Shown: positions 1 through 7,641 of the stretch, piece by piece
How positions within the stretch are numbered: position 1 is the first letter of the stretch
Layout: the number at the start of each line of letters is the position of its first letter
NCBI GenBank assembly: GCA_021204375.1
Contig: JAJPZL010000078.1
Location: 1-12,724 of the forward strand
Reading direction: 5' to 3'
DNA: 12,724 nt
From: Bacteroides sp.
GTDB lineage: Bacteria > Bacteroidota > Bacteroidia > Bacteroidales > Bacteroidaceae
Notes under the pieces: generated by a model
What the model was told of the DNA's origin: nothing
The model's input: the letters and a program-made list of their open reading frames with translations, nothing else
Database searches by the model: none
Position numbers and translations under genes: made by a program

Positions 1-68
1 AGATTTTTTCAGAATGTTCTCTATAGCTGGTTACCTATATGTCTGTTTTATAAGTTGTGATGATGTTT

Positions 69-797
69 TTATCTGGCACGTATAGGCAATCTTTCCCAGA
101 TAAAGCCGGGGATCATTTTCCAGAAAAAGACAAGTACGGCATACCGGTTATCGATGATCTTTACCCGTTTTTTGTGATAGAGTGCCTTTACAATGCTTTT
201 GGCAACTTTTCCAGGCTGCATTAACATGGGATAGTTGCCGTCTTTTAGCAGGTCGGTCTTTACAAATCCCGGACGAACATCGGTAAAGGTAATATGCGCT
301 TTTTCCATGTGGGAAAGCTGTGAGAGCGCCTGTATGTAGGTGTTCTGGAAATGTTTGGTTGCTGAATAGGCAGGAGCCGCTCCCAATCCTTTGGTTCCGG
401 CAATGGAACTGATCATGGCGATATGACCTTCTCCCTGGGTACGGAAATAACAGTAGGCTGCCGTTACCATCCGGGTAAATCCTTCACCATTGGTACGCAG
501 GGTATCGATCTCGATCTTTTCTTCGAGTTCCGGGTTCTGTTTACCAATGCTCGAACTGTGGAAATAGATATCAATACCTCCCATTTTTTCGATCAGGTGA
601 TTTAACATCTCCGGTGCATTTTCATCGGTTACATCGATCACCTCTGTCTCTATCTGGTCTGGTGCCAGCTCTTTCAGGGCTTTTAGTTCCTCAATCCGTC
701 TTCCGGCTACTCCCAGCATCCAGCCTTTTTTCAGTAATATCCGGGCTACCTCTTTTCCGATACCGGAGGTGGCTCCCATTATAACAGCTCTTTTCAT
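69..797 (-). CDS. SDR family NAD(P)-dependent oxidoreductase
   Basis: A classical short-chain dehydrogenase/reductase of 242 residues, a normal length for the family. Visible: the N-terminal Rossmann dinucleotide-binding motif GATSGIG (8-14), the active-site Asn (N103 in RTNGEG), Ser131 (ISSIAG), and Tyr144/Lys148 (YSATK), with the usual 13-residue Ser-Tyr spacing, then the RPGFVKTDL segment (175-183). The usual NNAG motif is replaced by HSSSIG (80-85). The last 25 or so residues are hydrophobic and aromatic (FFWKMIPGFIWERLP), which suggests membrane association, as in several SDR subgroups. The ATG at 797 directly precedes the Rossmann strand, so the start is secure; the stop is TAA. It is divergent from the SRAP gene and is the leftmost gene of the window. 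The substrate cannot be read from the sequence. The fold and catalytic class are certain; a specific function is not. Confidence 0.93.
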   Translation of the reverse strand: MKRAVIMGATSGIGKEVARILLKKGWMLGVAGRRIEELKALKELAPDQIETEVIDVTDENAPEMLNHLIEKMGGIDIYFHSSSIGKQNPELEEKIEIDTLRTNGEGFTRMVTAAYCYFRTQGEGHIAMISSIAGTKGLGAAPAYSATKHFQNTYIQALSQLSHMEKAHITFTDVRPGFVKTDLLKDGNYPMLMQPGKVAKSIVKALYHKKRVKIIDNRYAVLVFFWKMIPGFIWERLPIRAR

Positions 798-821
798 ACT
801 CTTTATTAATTATTCGGTGTG

Positions 822-829
822 TAAATATA
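822..829 (-). promoter_or_regulatory. Possible -7 element for the SDR gene
   Basis: On the minus strand this reads TATATTTA, seven of eight positions of the Bacteroidetes TAnnTTTG -7 consensus, about 25 nt upstream of the SDR start codon. No convincing TTTG -33 element was seen. The stretch is AT-rich, so chance is possible. Confidence 0.3.
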
Positions 830-876
830 CGATTGCTTTTCCGTAAAATGCTTTTCCGGCAGGCAATTCTTAACTT

Positions 877-892
877 TATCTTTGTACATTTG
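877..892 (+). promoter_or_regulatory. Tandem TAnnTTTG -7 elements upstream of the SRAP gene
   Basis: Two abutting perfect matches to the Bacteroidetes -7 consensus, TATCTTTG (877-884) and TACATTTG (885-892), lie 38-54 nt before the SRAP start codon. A TTTTC at 852-856 is a poor candidate for the -33 element. Either box could be the active one. The second overlaps the left arm of an inverted repeat at 889-918. Confidence 0.55.
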
Positions 893-918
893 TTATACAT
901 TCTATAGTACATAACAAA
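889..918. repeat. Inverted repeat in the SRAP leader (possible operator or 5' hairpin)
   Basis: TTTGTTAT (889-896) and its exact reverse complement ATAACAAA (911-918) flank a 14-nt spacer. The repeat begins inside the second -7 box and ends 12 nt before the SRAP ATG. The position suits an operator or a 5'-untranslated hairpin. No regulator can be named, and the arms are AT-rich. Confidence 0.4.
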
Positions 919-930
919 CAAATTCCGAAA

Positions 931-1695
931 ATGTGTTTTTATAATTCTCTTTCAAAGAAAAACAGGGAACTGGCTACCCGCTATAGTCGTAAAACCGATG
1001 TGATTGAACTGGCGGAGGATATTCTGCTGGAGGAGCAGTACCGTGTTAACGCTTTTCAGAATCCGCTTTATCCCATTGTGACCGGCAGTGAGGAAATTGA
1101 GATGGCGCAATGGGGGTTGATTCCTTTCTGGGTAAAACCGAAAGATAACAGTGAAGTGGAGCGGCAGGAGGCTATAGAACGGGCCCATACTATCCGCAAA
1201 TGAACTTATAACGCCCGGGCGGAGACTCTTTTTACGCTACCCTCTTTTCGCCACGCTGCCCGGAGGCATCGTTGCCTGATCCCTTCTACCGGCTATTTTG
1301 AGTGGCGGCACGAGGGAAAGAGCAAGATCCCTTACTATATTTTTGTCAAAGACCTGCCCGTCTTCTCTATGGGAGGTGTCTATGATATCTGGCAGCATCC
1401 GGAAACAGGTGAGGATATTAAAACTTTTGCACTGATCACCACTCCTGCCAATGAACTGACGGGTTATATACATAATGGTGGAAAGAATCCTAATCGCATA
1501 CCGTTGATCTTGAAAACAGAGGATGAGGAGCGGTGGCTGGATCCTGCTCTTTCGGAAAAGGAGGTGAAAGCCCTGATGAAGCCGTTGGAAGCAGAGTTAA
1601 TGGATGCTTACCGGGTGAATAGTGATTTCCTGAAGAGATCTCCGGCAGATTGTTCTGTATTAGAGCCGTATAGAGAGGGGGAATCGTTGTTTTAG
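931..1695 (+). pseudogene. SRAP/YedK (HMCES-like) DNA-protein crosslink protein, interrupted by in-frame TGA
   Basis: Encodes an SOS response-associated peptidase (SRAP) domain protein. The family covalently captures abasic sites in single-stranded DNA through a Cys at position 2. The frame spans 254 residue-equivalents and codon 91 (1201-1203) is TGA. Every family hallmark sits in one frame on the two sides: Cys2 (MCFYNS), the WGLIPFW segment (codons about 60-66), Asn94 in TYNARAET, Glu124 in STGYFEW, His181 in the IHN...NRIPLIL segment. The stop falls three codons before the catalytic Asn, so the N-terminal 90-residue product would lack most of the active site. No good restart follows it; the next in-frame ATG is at 1369, beyond Asn94 and Glu124. 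A single substitution (for example CGA or TGG to TGA) explains the break. TGA ends intact genes nearby, so recoding is unlikely. A sequencing error remains possible. Confidence 0.88.
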
Positions 1696-1756
1696 ATTCT
1701 GTGCAGAATTGCTATTAGTCTATGGAGTGGTTTTATAGCCCCTGCACGGTACAGAA

Positions 1757-1840
1757 GCGGCTATGAAGCCGCAAGGTAAAGAGTCACCGGCTGTGAAGCC
1801 GGCGACCACAAGGGTTATGAAGCTAACGGTCAACGAAGCT
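1757..1840. repeat. Array of small hairpins built on a repeated GAAGC core
   Basis: Four related units follow the SRAP gene. Unit 1 is a perfect hairpin, GCGGCT-ATGA-AGCCGC (1757-1772). Unit 2 is CCGGCT-GTGA-AGCCGG (1787-1802), whose stem can extend through GTC (1783-1785) pairing with GAC (1804-1806) past one mismatch. Unit 3 (about 1813-1827) keeps the TATGAAGCTAA core but pairs only weakly. Unit 4 (about 1830-1841) keeps CGAAGCTAA. The GAAGC cores are 30, 24 and 16 nt apart, so this is not a regular tandem repeat and not a CRISPR. Units 1 and 2 show compensatory change (GCGG/CCGC against CCGG/CCGG) with a similar loop, which suggests that pairing is maintained. Function unknown; a palindromic REP-like element is one reading. 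Confidence 0.5.
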
Positions 1841-1878
1841 AAATCAGCGGAAATACAGTCATCTTGGGAGATCTCACT

Positions 1879-1913
1879 AAAAAAACCGCCAGTCTCCGGG
1901 AAACTGACGGTTT
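1879..1913 (-). terminator. Rho-independent terminator of the efflux operon
   Basis: Read on the minus strand, an 11-bp stem with one mismatch (arms 1913-1903 and 1893-1883) and a 9-nt loop is followed by a run of seven T (1885-1879). It lies 43 nt past the end of the channel gene, which is the expected place for the end of the operon. It may also stop convergent SRAP transcripts, but the T tract on the plus strand is poor. Confidence 0.8.
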
Positions 1914-1955
1914 AACCTTATAGTCCATTTATTAAAAAAGTGGTCTCTTTGCATT

Positions 1956-3197
1956 TCAGAAACTGAGCTCCCATACGCCGGAAACCCTCTGTAACTCTAC
2001 CAGTGAAGAGGCGTATTCTTTCAGGGTCTACAAATACTCTTCCTGTATTTCGTTATAGGTACGCTGGGCGATCAGTACATCCAGGATGCTGGTCTCTCCA
2101 CGCTGATACATATAAACCACACCGTCTATCAGTTTATCCGAATCTTCCAGCATGCCGGCCCGGTATTGCTCCAACTGGCGGCGGGTGGCTTCGTATTGGT
2201 AATAGGCCTGGGTCACTTCGGTACGGATCTGTAGTTCGGCTTCCCGTAGTTGTACTTCGCTTTGCTGAATGCCGTAGCGGGCGGCTTGCAGGGTACCTTT
2301 GTTACGGTTGGAGAATTTCAGCGGAATGGCGACGCCTCCTTTGAGAATGTGGTTGTCTTTGGGGAGTACTCCTTTCCACTCTTTTTCATATCCCACAAAA
2401 AGGCCCATATCCATTCTACGCTCTGCCCGGGCCAGCTTCAACCGGTTACCTGCCACTTCTACACCTTTGATCGCGGCGGTCAGATCGGTCCGGTTGAGTA
2501 GGGCCGTTTCGATAAGATCGGAGAGTCGGTACTCTATCCGGGGTAATTCGCTATTGAGTGCAGGGACAACGGCCTGGTTGATCTCTTTTCCAATAAATTC
2601 CCGGAGGGTAGTCAGGGCGGAATAGTATTCTGCTTCCTGACCATATACTTCGTTCAGCAGGGTAACGGCTTCCAGGCGAGATTACCGGGCTTCGTTCTCA
2701 TCAATCTCTCCCAGGCTTAGCCGGATGCTGTCCGACTGGCTCAGGCGGTACATCTGCTGGTAAGAGTTTCTTTTTACTTCCAGCAGTTGTCTTTGCAGCA
2801 GAGCTTCCAGAAAGGCGTCGGTTGCTTCGGCGCGTAGTTCCAGGCAGAAGTAGTCGAAGGCAAGGCGTTCCAGTTTGGCTTCGCTGCAGGCTACCAGTAC
2901 CCGGGCACGCCGTTTGCCCATCTCCAGGGTAAATTCCAGTGCTACGGAGAGTTCTTCTTCGGTTCCTTCGAAGGCGAGTTCCGGATCGACAAATACTTTT
3001 TCGCTGCGTGCTTCGGCGTCGGCGATCTGCACATTGTATTTTTCGGCCATCCAGGTGAGGTTCTCCCTGGCGACAATCTCCATATAGGTTTTGTAGCTAA
3101 TGGTCATCGTGTCGGTGGGAGCTATTTGCGACCGGGCTGTGGTGATAGCGGCCAGACAGGTTATAAATAGTACTATCTTTTTCATTTGTTTATTCAT
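1956..3197 (-). pseudogene. TolC/CzcC-family outer-membrane efflux protein, two nonsense codons
   Basis: The outer-membrane channel of the tripartite metal exporter. Read through, it is 413 residue-equivalents, normal for the family. It opens with a signal peptide (MNKQMKKIVLFITCLAAITTARSQ) and continues with the two long helical repeats of the outer-membrane efflux family, including RTDLTAAIKGVEVAGNRLKLA in the second half and the near-terminal QRTYNEIQEEYL...TLKEYASSLVELQRVSGVW. Two in-frame stops break it: TAA at 2682-2684 (codon 172, probably from CAA) and TAG at 2028-2030 (codon 390, from CAG or GAG). The frame is otherwise unshifted to the true TGA at 1956-1958. The start overlaps the pump stop by 8 nt (ATGAATAA), which implies translational coupling. 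The first stop removes more than half of the protein, so it should be inactive. Confidence 0.9.
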
Positions 3198-6100
3198 TTA
3201 CAGAGTTCTTTTTTCCCATATGGGCCTCTACTATGTAGTAGAATGCAGGGAGGATAAAGAGAGTGATAATGGTGGAGAACATCAGCCCATACACGATCAC
3301 GGTTGCCAGGGAACGTTGTACGTCGGAACCGATCCCGATAGCCAGTGAAGCGGGCAAAAGTCCCAGGATGCTGGTAGTGGCTGTCATCAGTACCGGGCGG
3401 AAGCGGTGGGTAGCTCCGCGGGTTACAGCTTCATACAGCGAGCGGCCTCCTTCCCGGAGTCCGTTGATGTGGGAAATCATAATGACCCCGTTCTGGATCG
3501 CGAGCCCGAAAAGAGCAATGAATCCTACGGCCGATGATACATTGAGTATCATTCCACGTACATTCAGGGCGAGCATTCCTCCGAATATAGCTAAGGGGAT
3601 AATGACCAGTACGAGTCCTGCCTGGCGGAATTTACCGAAAGCTCCGTAGAGCAGAATTAACGTAATACCCAGTGCCAGGGGATGATCATAGCTAACCTGG
3701 AGTAAGCCCGGTTCTGGTTCTCAAACTGGCCACCACATTTTACCAGGTAAAGGGAGTGGTCGTATTCTACCTCTTTTTCAATGGTGGCTTGTGCCTCTTT
3801 CAGGAAAGAAGCCAGGTCTCTTCCGCGCAGGTTCAGTTTTACGGTAAGATGTCTTTTGTTCATCTCACGGGTAATGGTACTCTCTCCGGTACTCAGGCGT
3901 ATGTCAGCTACCTGTGAAAGGGGGATTTTAGCTCCGGTCGCAGAGGTCAGCATCAGGGCAGCGATTTTTTCGGGTGTATCTCTCGAATCTTCTTTGTACT
4001 TACAGGTGATATCGTATACACGGCTTCCCTGGTAGATCTGTGAGATAGCTTTTCCTCCGATGGCAATCTCGATCAAGTCACTCACATCCGATACATTGAG
4101 TCCGTACCGGGCAATGGCATCCCGGTCCATGTGTATCTGGAGTTGTGGCAGGGGAGGTTCCTGGTCAATGCCGAGGTCTACGGCTCCGGGTACGGTTTCG
4201 AGTACCTGTACTATCGCTTCGGCAATGCGTCGTGTTTCCCGGAAGTTGTCTCCGTATACTTTAACTACCAGTTCACTGTGTGCACCGGATATTTTGTCCA
4301 TTACACCGTCGATCATGGGCTGGCTGAACCCTACTGAGTATCCGGGTATAGAGGCGTATTCGGCTGCCAGTTCTTCGATTAGGTCCTGTTTCCGCTTTCT
4401 GCGTGGCCACTCTTTATAAGGTTTGATACCTACTGATACTTCGAAGTGGGAGGGAGTAAAGGGGTCGGTACCGTCGTCGTTCCGTCCGGCCTGTACGGCT
4501 ACGTAGGTCACTTCCGGATATTTCATGGTGCGCATGCGCAGTGTATCCGACATCTCCCTGGATTTTTCGATGGAGATATCCGGTGGCAGGGTTACCTGTA
4601 ACCAGATAGATCCTTCGTCGAGTTCGGGAAGGAAGTCTTTTCCTACCAGCCAGGTGAGTCCTGCTGCTCCTAGGAAGATAAAAAGTACCGGCATGACCAT
4701 CTTTTTAGGTTGTTGCATAATGCGGGCTATCAGCTTTCCGTAGCCTACGGTTAGTTTTTCCAGCCAGCGGTTGTAGTATATTTTCCGTGGTTTGCGGTAG
4801 AGGGCATATCCGAGTCCCGGTATCAGTAACAGGGCGATCAACAGGGCGCCCAGCATGGCGTAACTCAGGGTAAAAGCCATCGGTGTAAAGAGTTTCCGTT
4901 CTACGCGTTCGAATGCGAAAAGCGGCAGGTAGGCGGTAATGATAATAATAGTTCCGAACAGGATCGGTTTGCCCACCTGTGATACTCTTTTTACGATGGA
5001 ACTCTCTTCGAAAACTTCGTCAGGATGGTCTTCCCGCTTTTTGAGGATGGTTTCCATCATTACGATTGCTCCGTCTACAATAATACCGAAGTCAATCGCT
5101 CCCAATGAAAGCAAGTTGGCAGGTATATCAGTAAAACGCATCAGAATAAAGGCGATCAGCATGGATACCGGGATGGTAAGGGCTACCAGTACAGCGCCGC
5201 ACCAGTTGCCGATAAAGATGATCAGTACCACGATAACGAGGGCCATACCTTCCAGTAGGGTGCGTGATACGGTATGCAAGGTGGTATTTACCAGTTCGGT
5301 ACGATCCAGGAAGGCATGGATGTGAACCCCTTCGGGTAGTATCTCGTTATTCAGTTCGTTGACTGCTTCATGGATACCATCCAGTACTTTGGAGGGATTC
5401 TCGTGTTTAAGCAGCAGGACAATCCCCTGGATGCTTTCCGGATATTCACGGTTTCGATCTGAATAGCCGAATATACCTTTTCGTTCCAGGTTGCCGTATT
5501 TCAGTTTACCAATATCACTGAGGAAGATGGGTACTCCTTTTTCGGAGGTTACGACGATCTTACCCAGGTCTTCCAGAGAGGCGATCTGTCCGATACCCCG
5601 TACTATATATCCGAGATCTCCTCGGTTCATGACGCTTCCTCCTACGTTGGAGTTGTTATTCTCAATAGCTTCGATCACTTCGTCCAGGGCAATGTTGTAT
5701 TGTTCCAGTTTCTGCGGGTCGATCTCTACCTGGTATTGAGTAGTAATACCGCCGAAGTTACTGACATCGACTACTCCGGATACCTCTTTTAGCCTGGGGA
5801 TGATTACCCACTCCTGCAGGTCGGTCAGTTCGCGCATGGAGTGATTATCGCTCTCTATGATGTAGCGGTAGATCTCTCCGATGGGAGAGGTCAGCGGATC
5901 GAGCTCCGCCATGGCATCGTAGGGAAGGTCTACCTCGTTGAGACGTTCTTGTACCCGCTGGCGGCTCCAGTAATCCTCTATACCGTCTTCAAATACAATG
6001 GTGATCATGGAGAGGCCGAAGGCACTCTGGCTGCGCATGATATGCATGCCCGGCATACCGTTGAGGGCCCGCTCCAGGGGAATAGTGATCTGTTGTTCTA

Positions 6101-6278
6101 CCTCTTCGGCGGCCAGCCCGGGTACCTGAGTTACTACCTGCGAGGTTACGTCGGCTATATCGGGATAGGCCTCAATGGAGAGTTGTTTCCAGGAGTAGTA
6201 TCCGAAGAAGCAGAGCAGGACGAAAAGGGCGGCCATTACCCACCTTTTCTGTATGGTCAGTAGCATTAATTTTTTCAT
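3190..6278 (-). pseudogene. czcA: CzcA/CusA-family heavy-metal RND pump, one frameshift
   Basis: The inner-membrane proton-driven RND pump of a heavy-metal efflux system. With one base restored it is 1029 residues, the usual CzcA/CusA length. Visible: first membrane segment (about 12-30), the periplasmic porter segment beginning YPDIADVTSQVVTQVPG, the TM4 proton-relay motif DFGIIVDGA (D396, D402), and a second periplasmic domain after about 530. The DFG..VDGA signature is that of CzcA-like divalent cation pumps rather than of E. coli CusA, so Zn/Co/Cd/Ni is the better guess than Cu/Ag; this is inference. The frame breaks in a run of four G (3678-3681 on the plus strand, near codon 866): one added base rejoins MIIP to LALGITLILLYGAFGKF and on through IALFGLAIQNGV to the TAA at 3190. 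As read, the protein ends at residue 873 (stop at 3657) and lacks the last membrane helices. It starts 48 nt downstream of the adaptor gene. Confidence 0.92.
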
Positions 6279-6326
6279 ACCTGTGTTGTTTGATGTCTGG
6301 TTTTATAACAGGGTTGTTTTCCGGAA

Positions 6327-7425
6327 TTATTTAAAATAGTATCCTCCTTCACTGATAATTACATCGCCGGAGGTAAGGCCACTCGTAATAATGGCTTTAC
6401 CGCCCCGGTTCACTTCGACCTCTACCGGTCTTTTGATGTATTGGTTCTCTTCCAACCGTACAAATACGTAACTGTGGTTCTCGTCCTGTAACAGGGCTTT
6501 CTTGGGGATCACAAGGGTATTCTCTTCTTTGTCGATAAAATGAACGGTTGCATACATGCCCAGTTTAAGGAGCTGCTCCCGGTTGTCACAAATGGAGAGT
6601 ACCCGGATAGAGCGGGTATCTTCGTCTACCATATCTTCTATATGGAATACTTTGCCTTTGATGGGTTCTCCCGGCAGGGCAGAGATGTAGATATCCATAT
6701 CATCGTCTACGTGAATAAAGCGGATATCTTTCTCTTTTACCTGGGCAGTGATCCATACTTTAGAAAGATCGGCTACAACCGCTACCGGATCGCCCTCGCT
6801 GGTTATGTACTGGCCGGTTATGATGTCGTTCTCTATGATCTCACCGGCAATGGGAGAGCGGATAATCAGGGGTTGTCCGAGTTTTATATTATCGGGATCC
6901 GTCTGGAATACCCGGATGGCTTCGCGGGCATTCTCATACTCATGTTCTGCAATACTGAGCGCATTGGCTGCCTCTTCAAGCTCCCGTTGGGAACCTACGC
7001 CGTGGTGCAGCAGGTCTTCTTTCCTCTTCATCTCTTTCCGGGCGAGCTCCCATTCGGAACGGGCCTGGTAGAACTCTTTCTGTACGGTGGTAAAGTCGGG
7101 AGAGGTGATCTCAAAAAGAGGGGTGTTAACGGATACCTTCTGTCTCAGCCGTACAAAAGATTTCATAATCCTTCCGGGAAAGGAGAGGCTATATAAGCGT
7201 ACTGTGTGGGAATAGCCTGTACGGTTCCGGCTGTTATGACCTCTTTCCGGTAAGGGGTTTCTTCCACAGAGGAGAGCCGTATCTTTTCGGATATAACTAC
7301 GGGGGAGTGAATAATCAGGGTATCTCCGTTCACAGCATACATCTTTTCTTCGTTCCTTTCTTCTCCGCTTTTACATCCGGTAAGGATGAGGATGTGAAGG
7401 AATAAAGCGGCTGCTCTTTTTTCAT
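6327..7425 (-). pseudogene. CzcB/CusB-type periplasmic adaptor lipoprotein, two frameshifts
   Basis: The membrane-fusion adaptor linking the pump to the outer-membrane channel, first gene of the operon. The intact part (7166-6327) shows the second half of the lipoyl hairpin, a coiled-coil hairpin (FYQARSEWELARKEMKRKED onward), a beta-barrel domain (VWITAQVKEKDIRFI), and a C-terminal membrane-proximal domain ending GDVIISEGGYYFK. Upstream sequence in two other frames completes it. Starting at ATG 7425, adding one A to the six-A run (7422-7417) gives MKKRAAALFLHILILTGC, a lipoprotein signal with its lipobox Cys at 18. Adding one base at 7174-7175 joins SPFPGRI to MKSFVRL. The rebuilt length is 366 residues, normal for the family. 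A third oddity is RLRQKV where the family usually has RLGQKV. The ATG at 7166 is not a real start, since it lies inside the lipoyl domain. As read, translation from 7425 stops after about 31 codons. Confidence 0.88.
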
Positions 7426-7465
7426 AACTGTACTATTTTTGTTGATTAGTATTGTTTTCCGGCCG

Positions 7466-7473
7466 CAAAAGTA
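7466..7473 (-). promoter_or_regulatory. -7 promoter element of the efflux operon
   Basis: On the minus strand this reads TACTTTTG, a perfect TAnnTTTG match, 40 nt before the adaptor start codon at 7425. The -33 position has no TTTG. Instead, the promoter-proximal unit of a four-fold direct repeat (7495-7501) lies there, as expected for an activator-dependent promoter. Confidence 0.6.
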
Positions 7474-7494
7474 GTAAGAGTGGTGCGTAAGGGG

Positions 7495-7534
7495 TGTTAG
7501 AGACCTATTAAAGTGGTATTAAAAAAATATTAGA
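7495..7534 (-). promoter_or_regulatory. Four direct half-sites at exact 11-bp period: probable OmpR/PhoB-type regulator site
   Basis: On the plus strand the 7-mers TGTTAGA, TATTAAA, TATTAAA and TATTAGA begin at 7495, 7506, 7517 and 7528. Each pair is separated by exactly 4 nt, and three of the four spacers have unrelated sequence. A 7+4 direct repeat is the known layout of PhoB/OmpR-family response-regulator half-sites, so four would suit two dimers. The proximal unit ends 21 bp upstream of the efflux -7 box, where an activator would replace the -33 contact. The site faces the efflux operon more naturally than hflX, whose -7 box is 76 bp away. No regulator gene is in the window. Confidence 0.5.
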
Positions 7535-7610
7535 ATTTGCCGGGAACATCCCTCTTTTCCGGGTTGTTACAAAGTTGGGATGCTTCATCCGTTTTTTTTT
7601 GATAAATGAT

Positions 7611-7618
7611 TATCTTTG
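7611..7618 (+). promoter_or_regulatory. -7 promoter element of hflX
   Basis: TATCTTTG is a perfect TAnnTTTG match, 23 nt before the hflX start codon. The T-rich run at 7592-7600 lies too close to serve as a standard -33 element, so only the -7 box is claimed. Confidence 0.55.
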
Positions 7619-7641
7619 TCACTTCATATAAAGAGTAGAAA

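Noticed and set aside
1-68. A feature in the left edge beyond the SDR stop
   Set aside because: AT-rich with no gene, no stable hairpin and no promoter match that I could defend.
1201-1203. TGA as a recoded Trp or selenocysteine codon
   Set aside because: TGG is used for Trp throughout, and TGA ends the intact DUF4954 gene. TAA and TAG lesions occur in the neighbouring operon, so simple decay explains it. No selenocysteine insertion element was identified, and the position is not a Cys in the family.
1757-1840. A CRISPR array
   Set aside because: The units are imperfect and irregularly spaced (30, 24 and 16 nt), and there are no unique spacers and no cas genes.
2003-2625. Several plus-strand open frames of 80-113 codons across 2003-2625
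   Set aside because: They are shadows of the broken channel gene. Their Arg/Gly/Ser-rich translations match no family.
6327-7166. The adaptor as an intact 279-residue protein starting at 7166
   Set aside because: That ATG is inside the lipoyl domain. It would leave no signal peptide or lipobox, while both can be read upstream once two single-base gaps are restored.
6540-7196. Plus-strand open frame of 218 codons opposite the adaptor gene
   Set aside because: It is antisense to a clear membrane-fusion protein. Its Gly/Tyr-rich translation is the expected mirror of the real reading frame.
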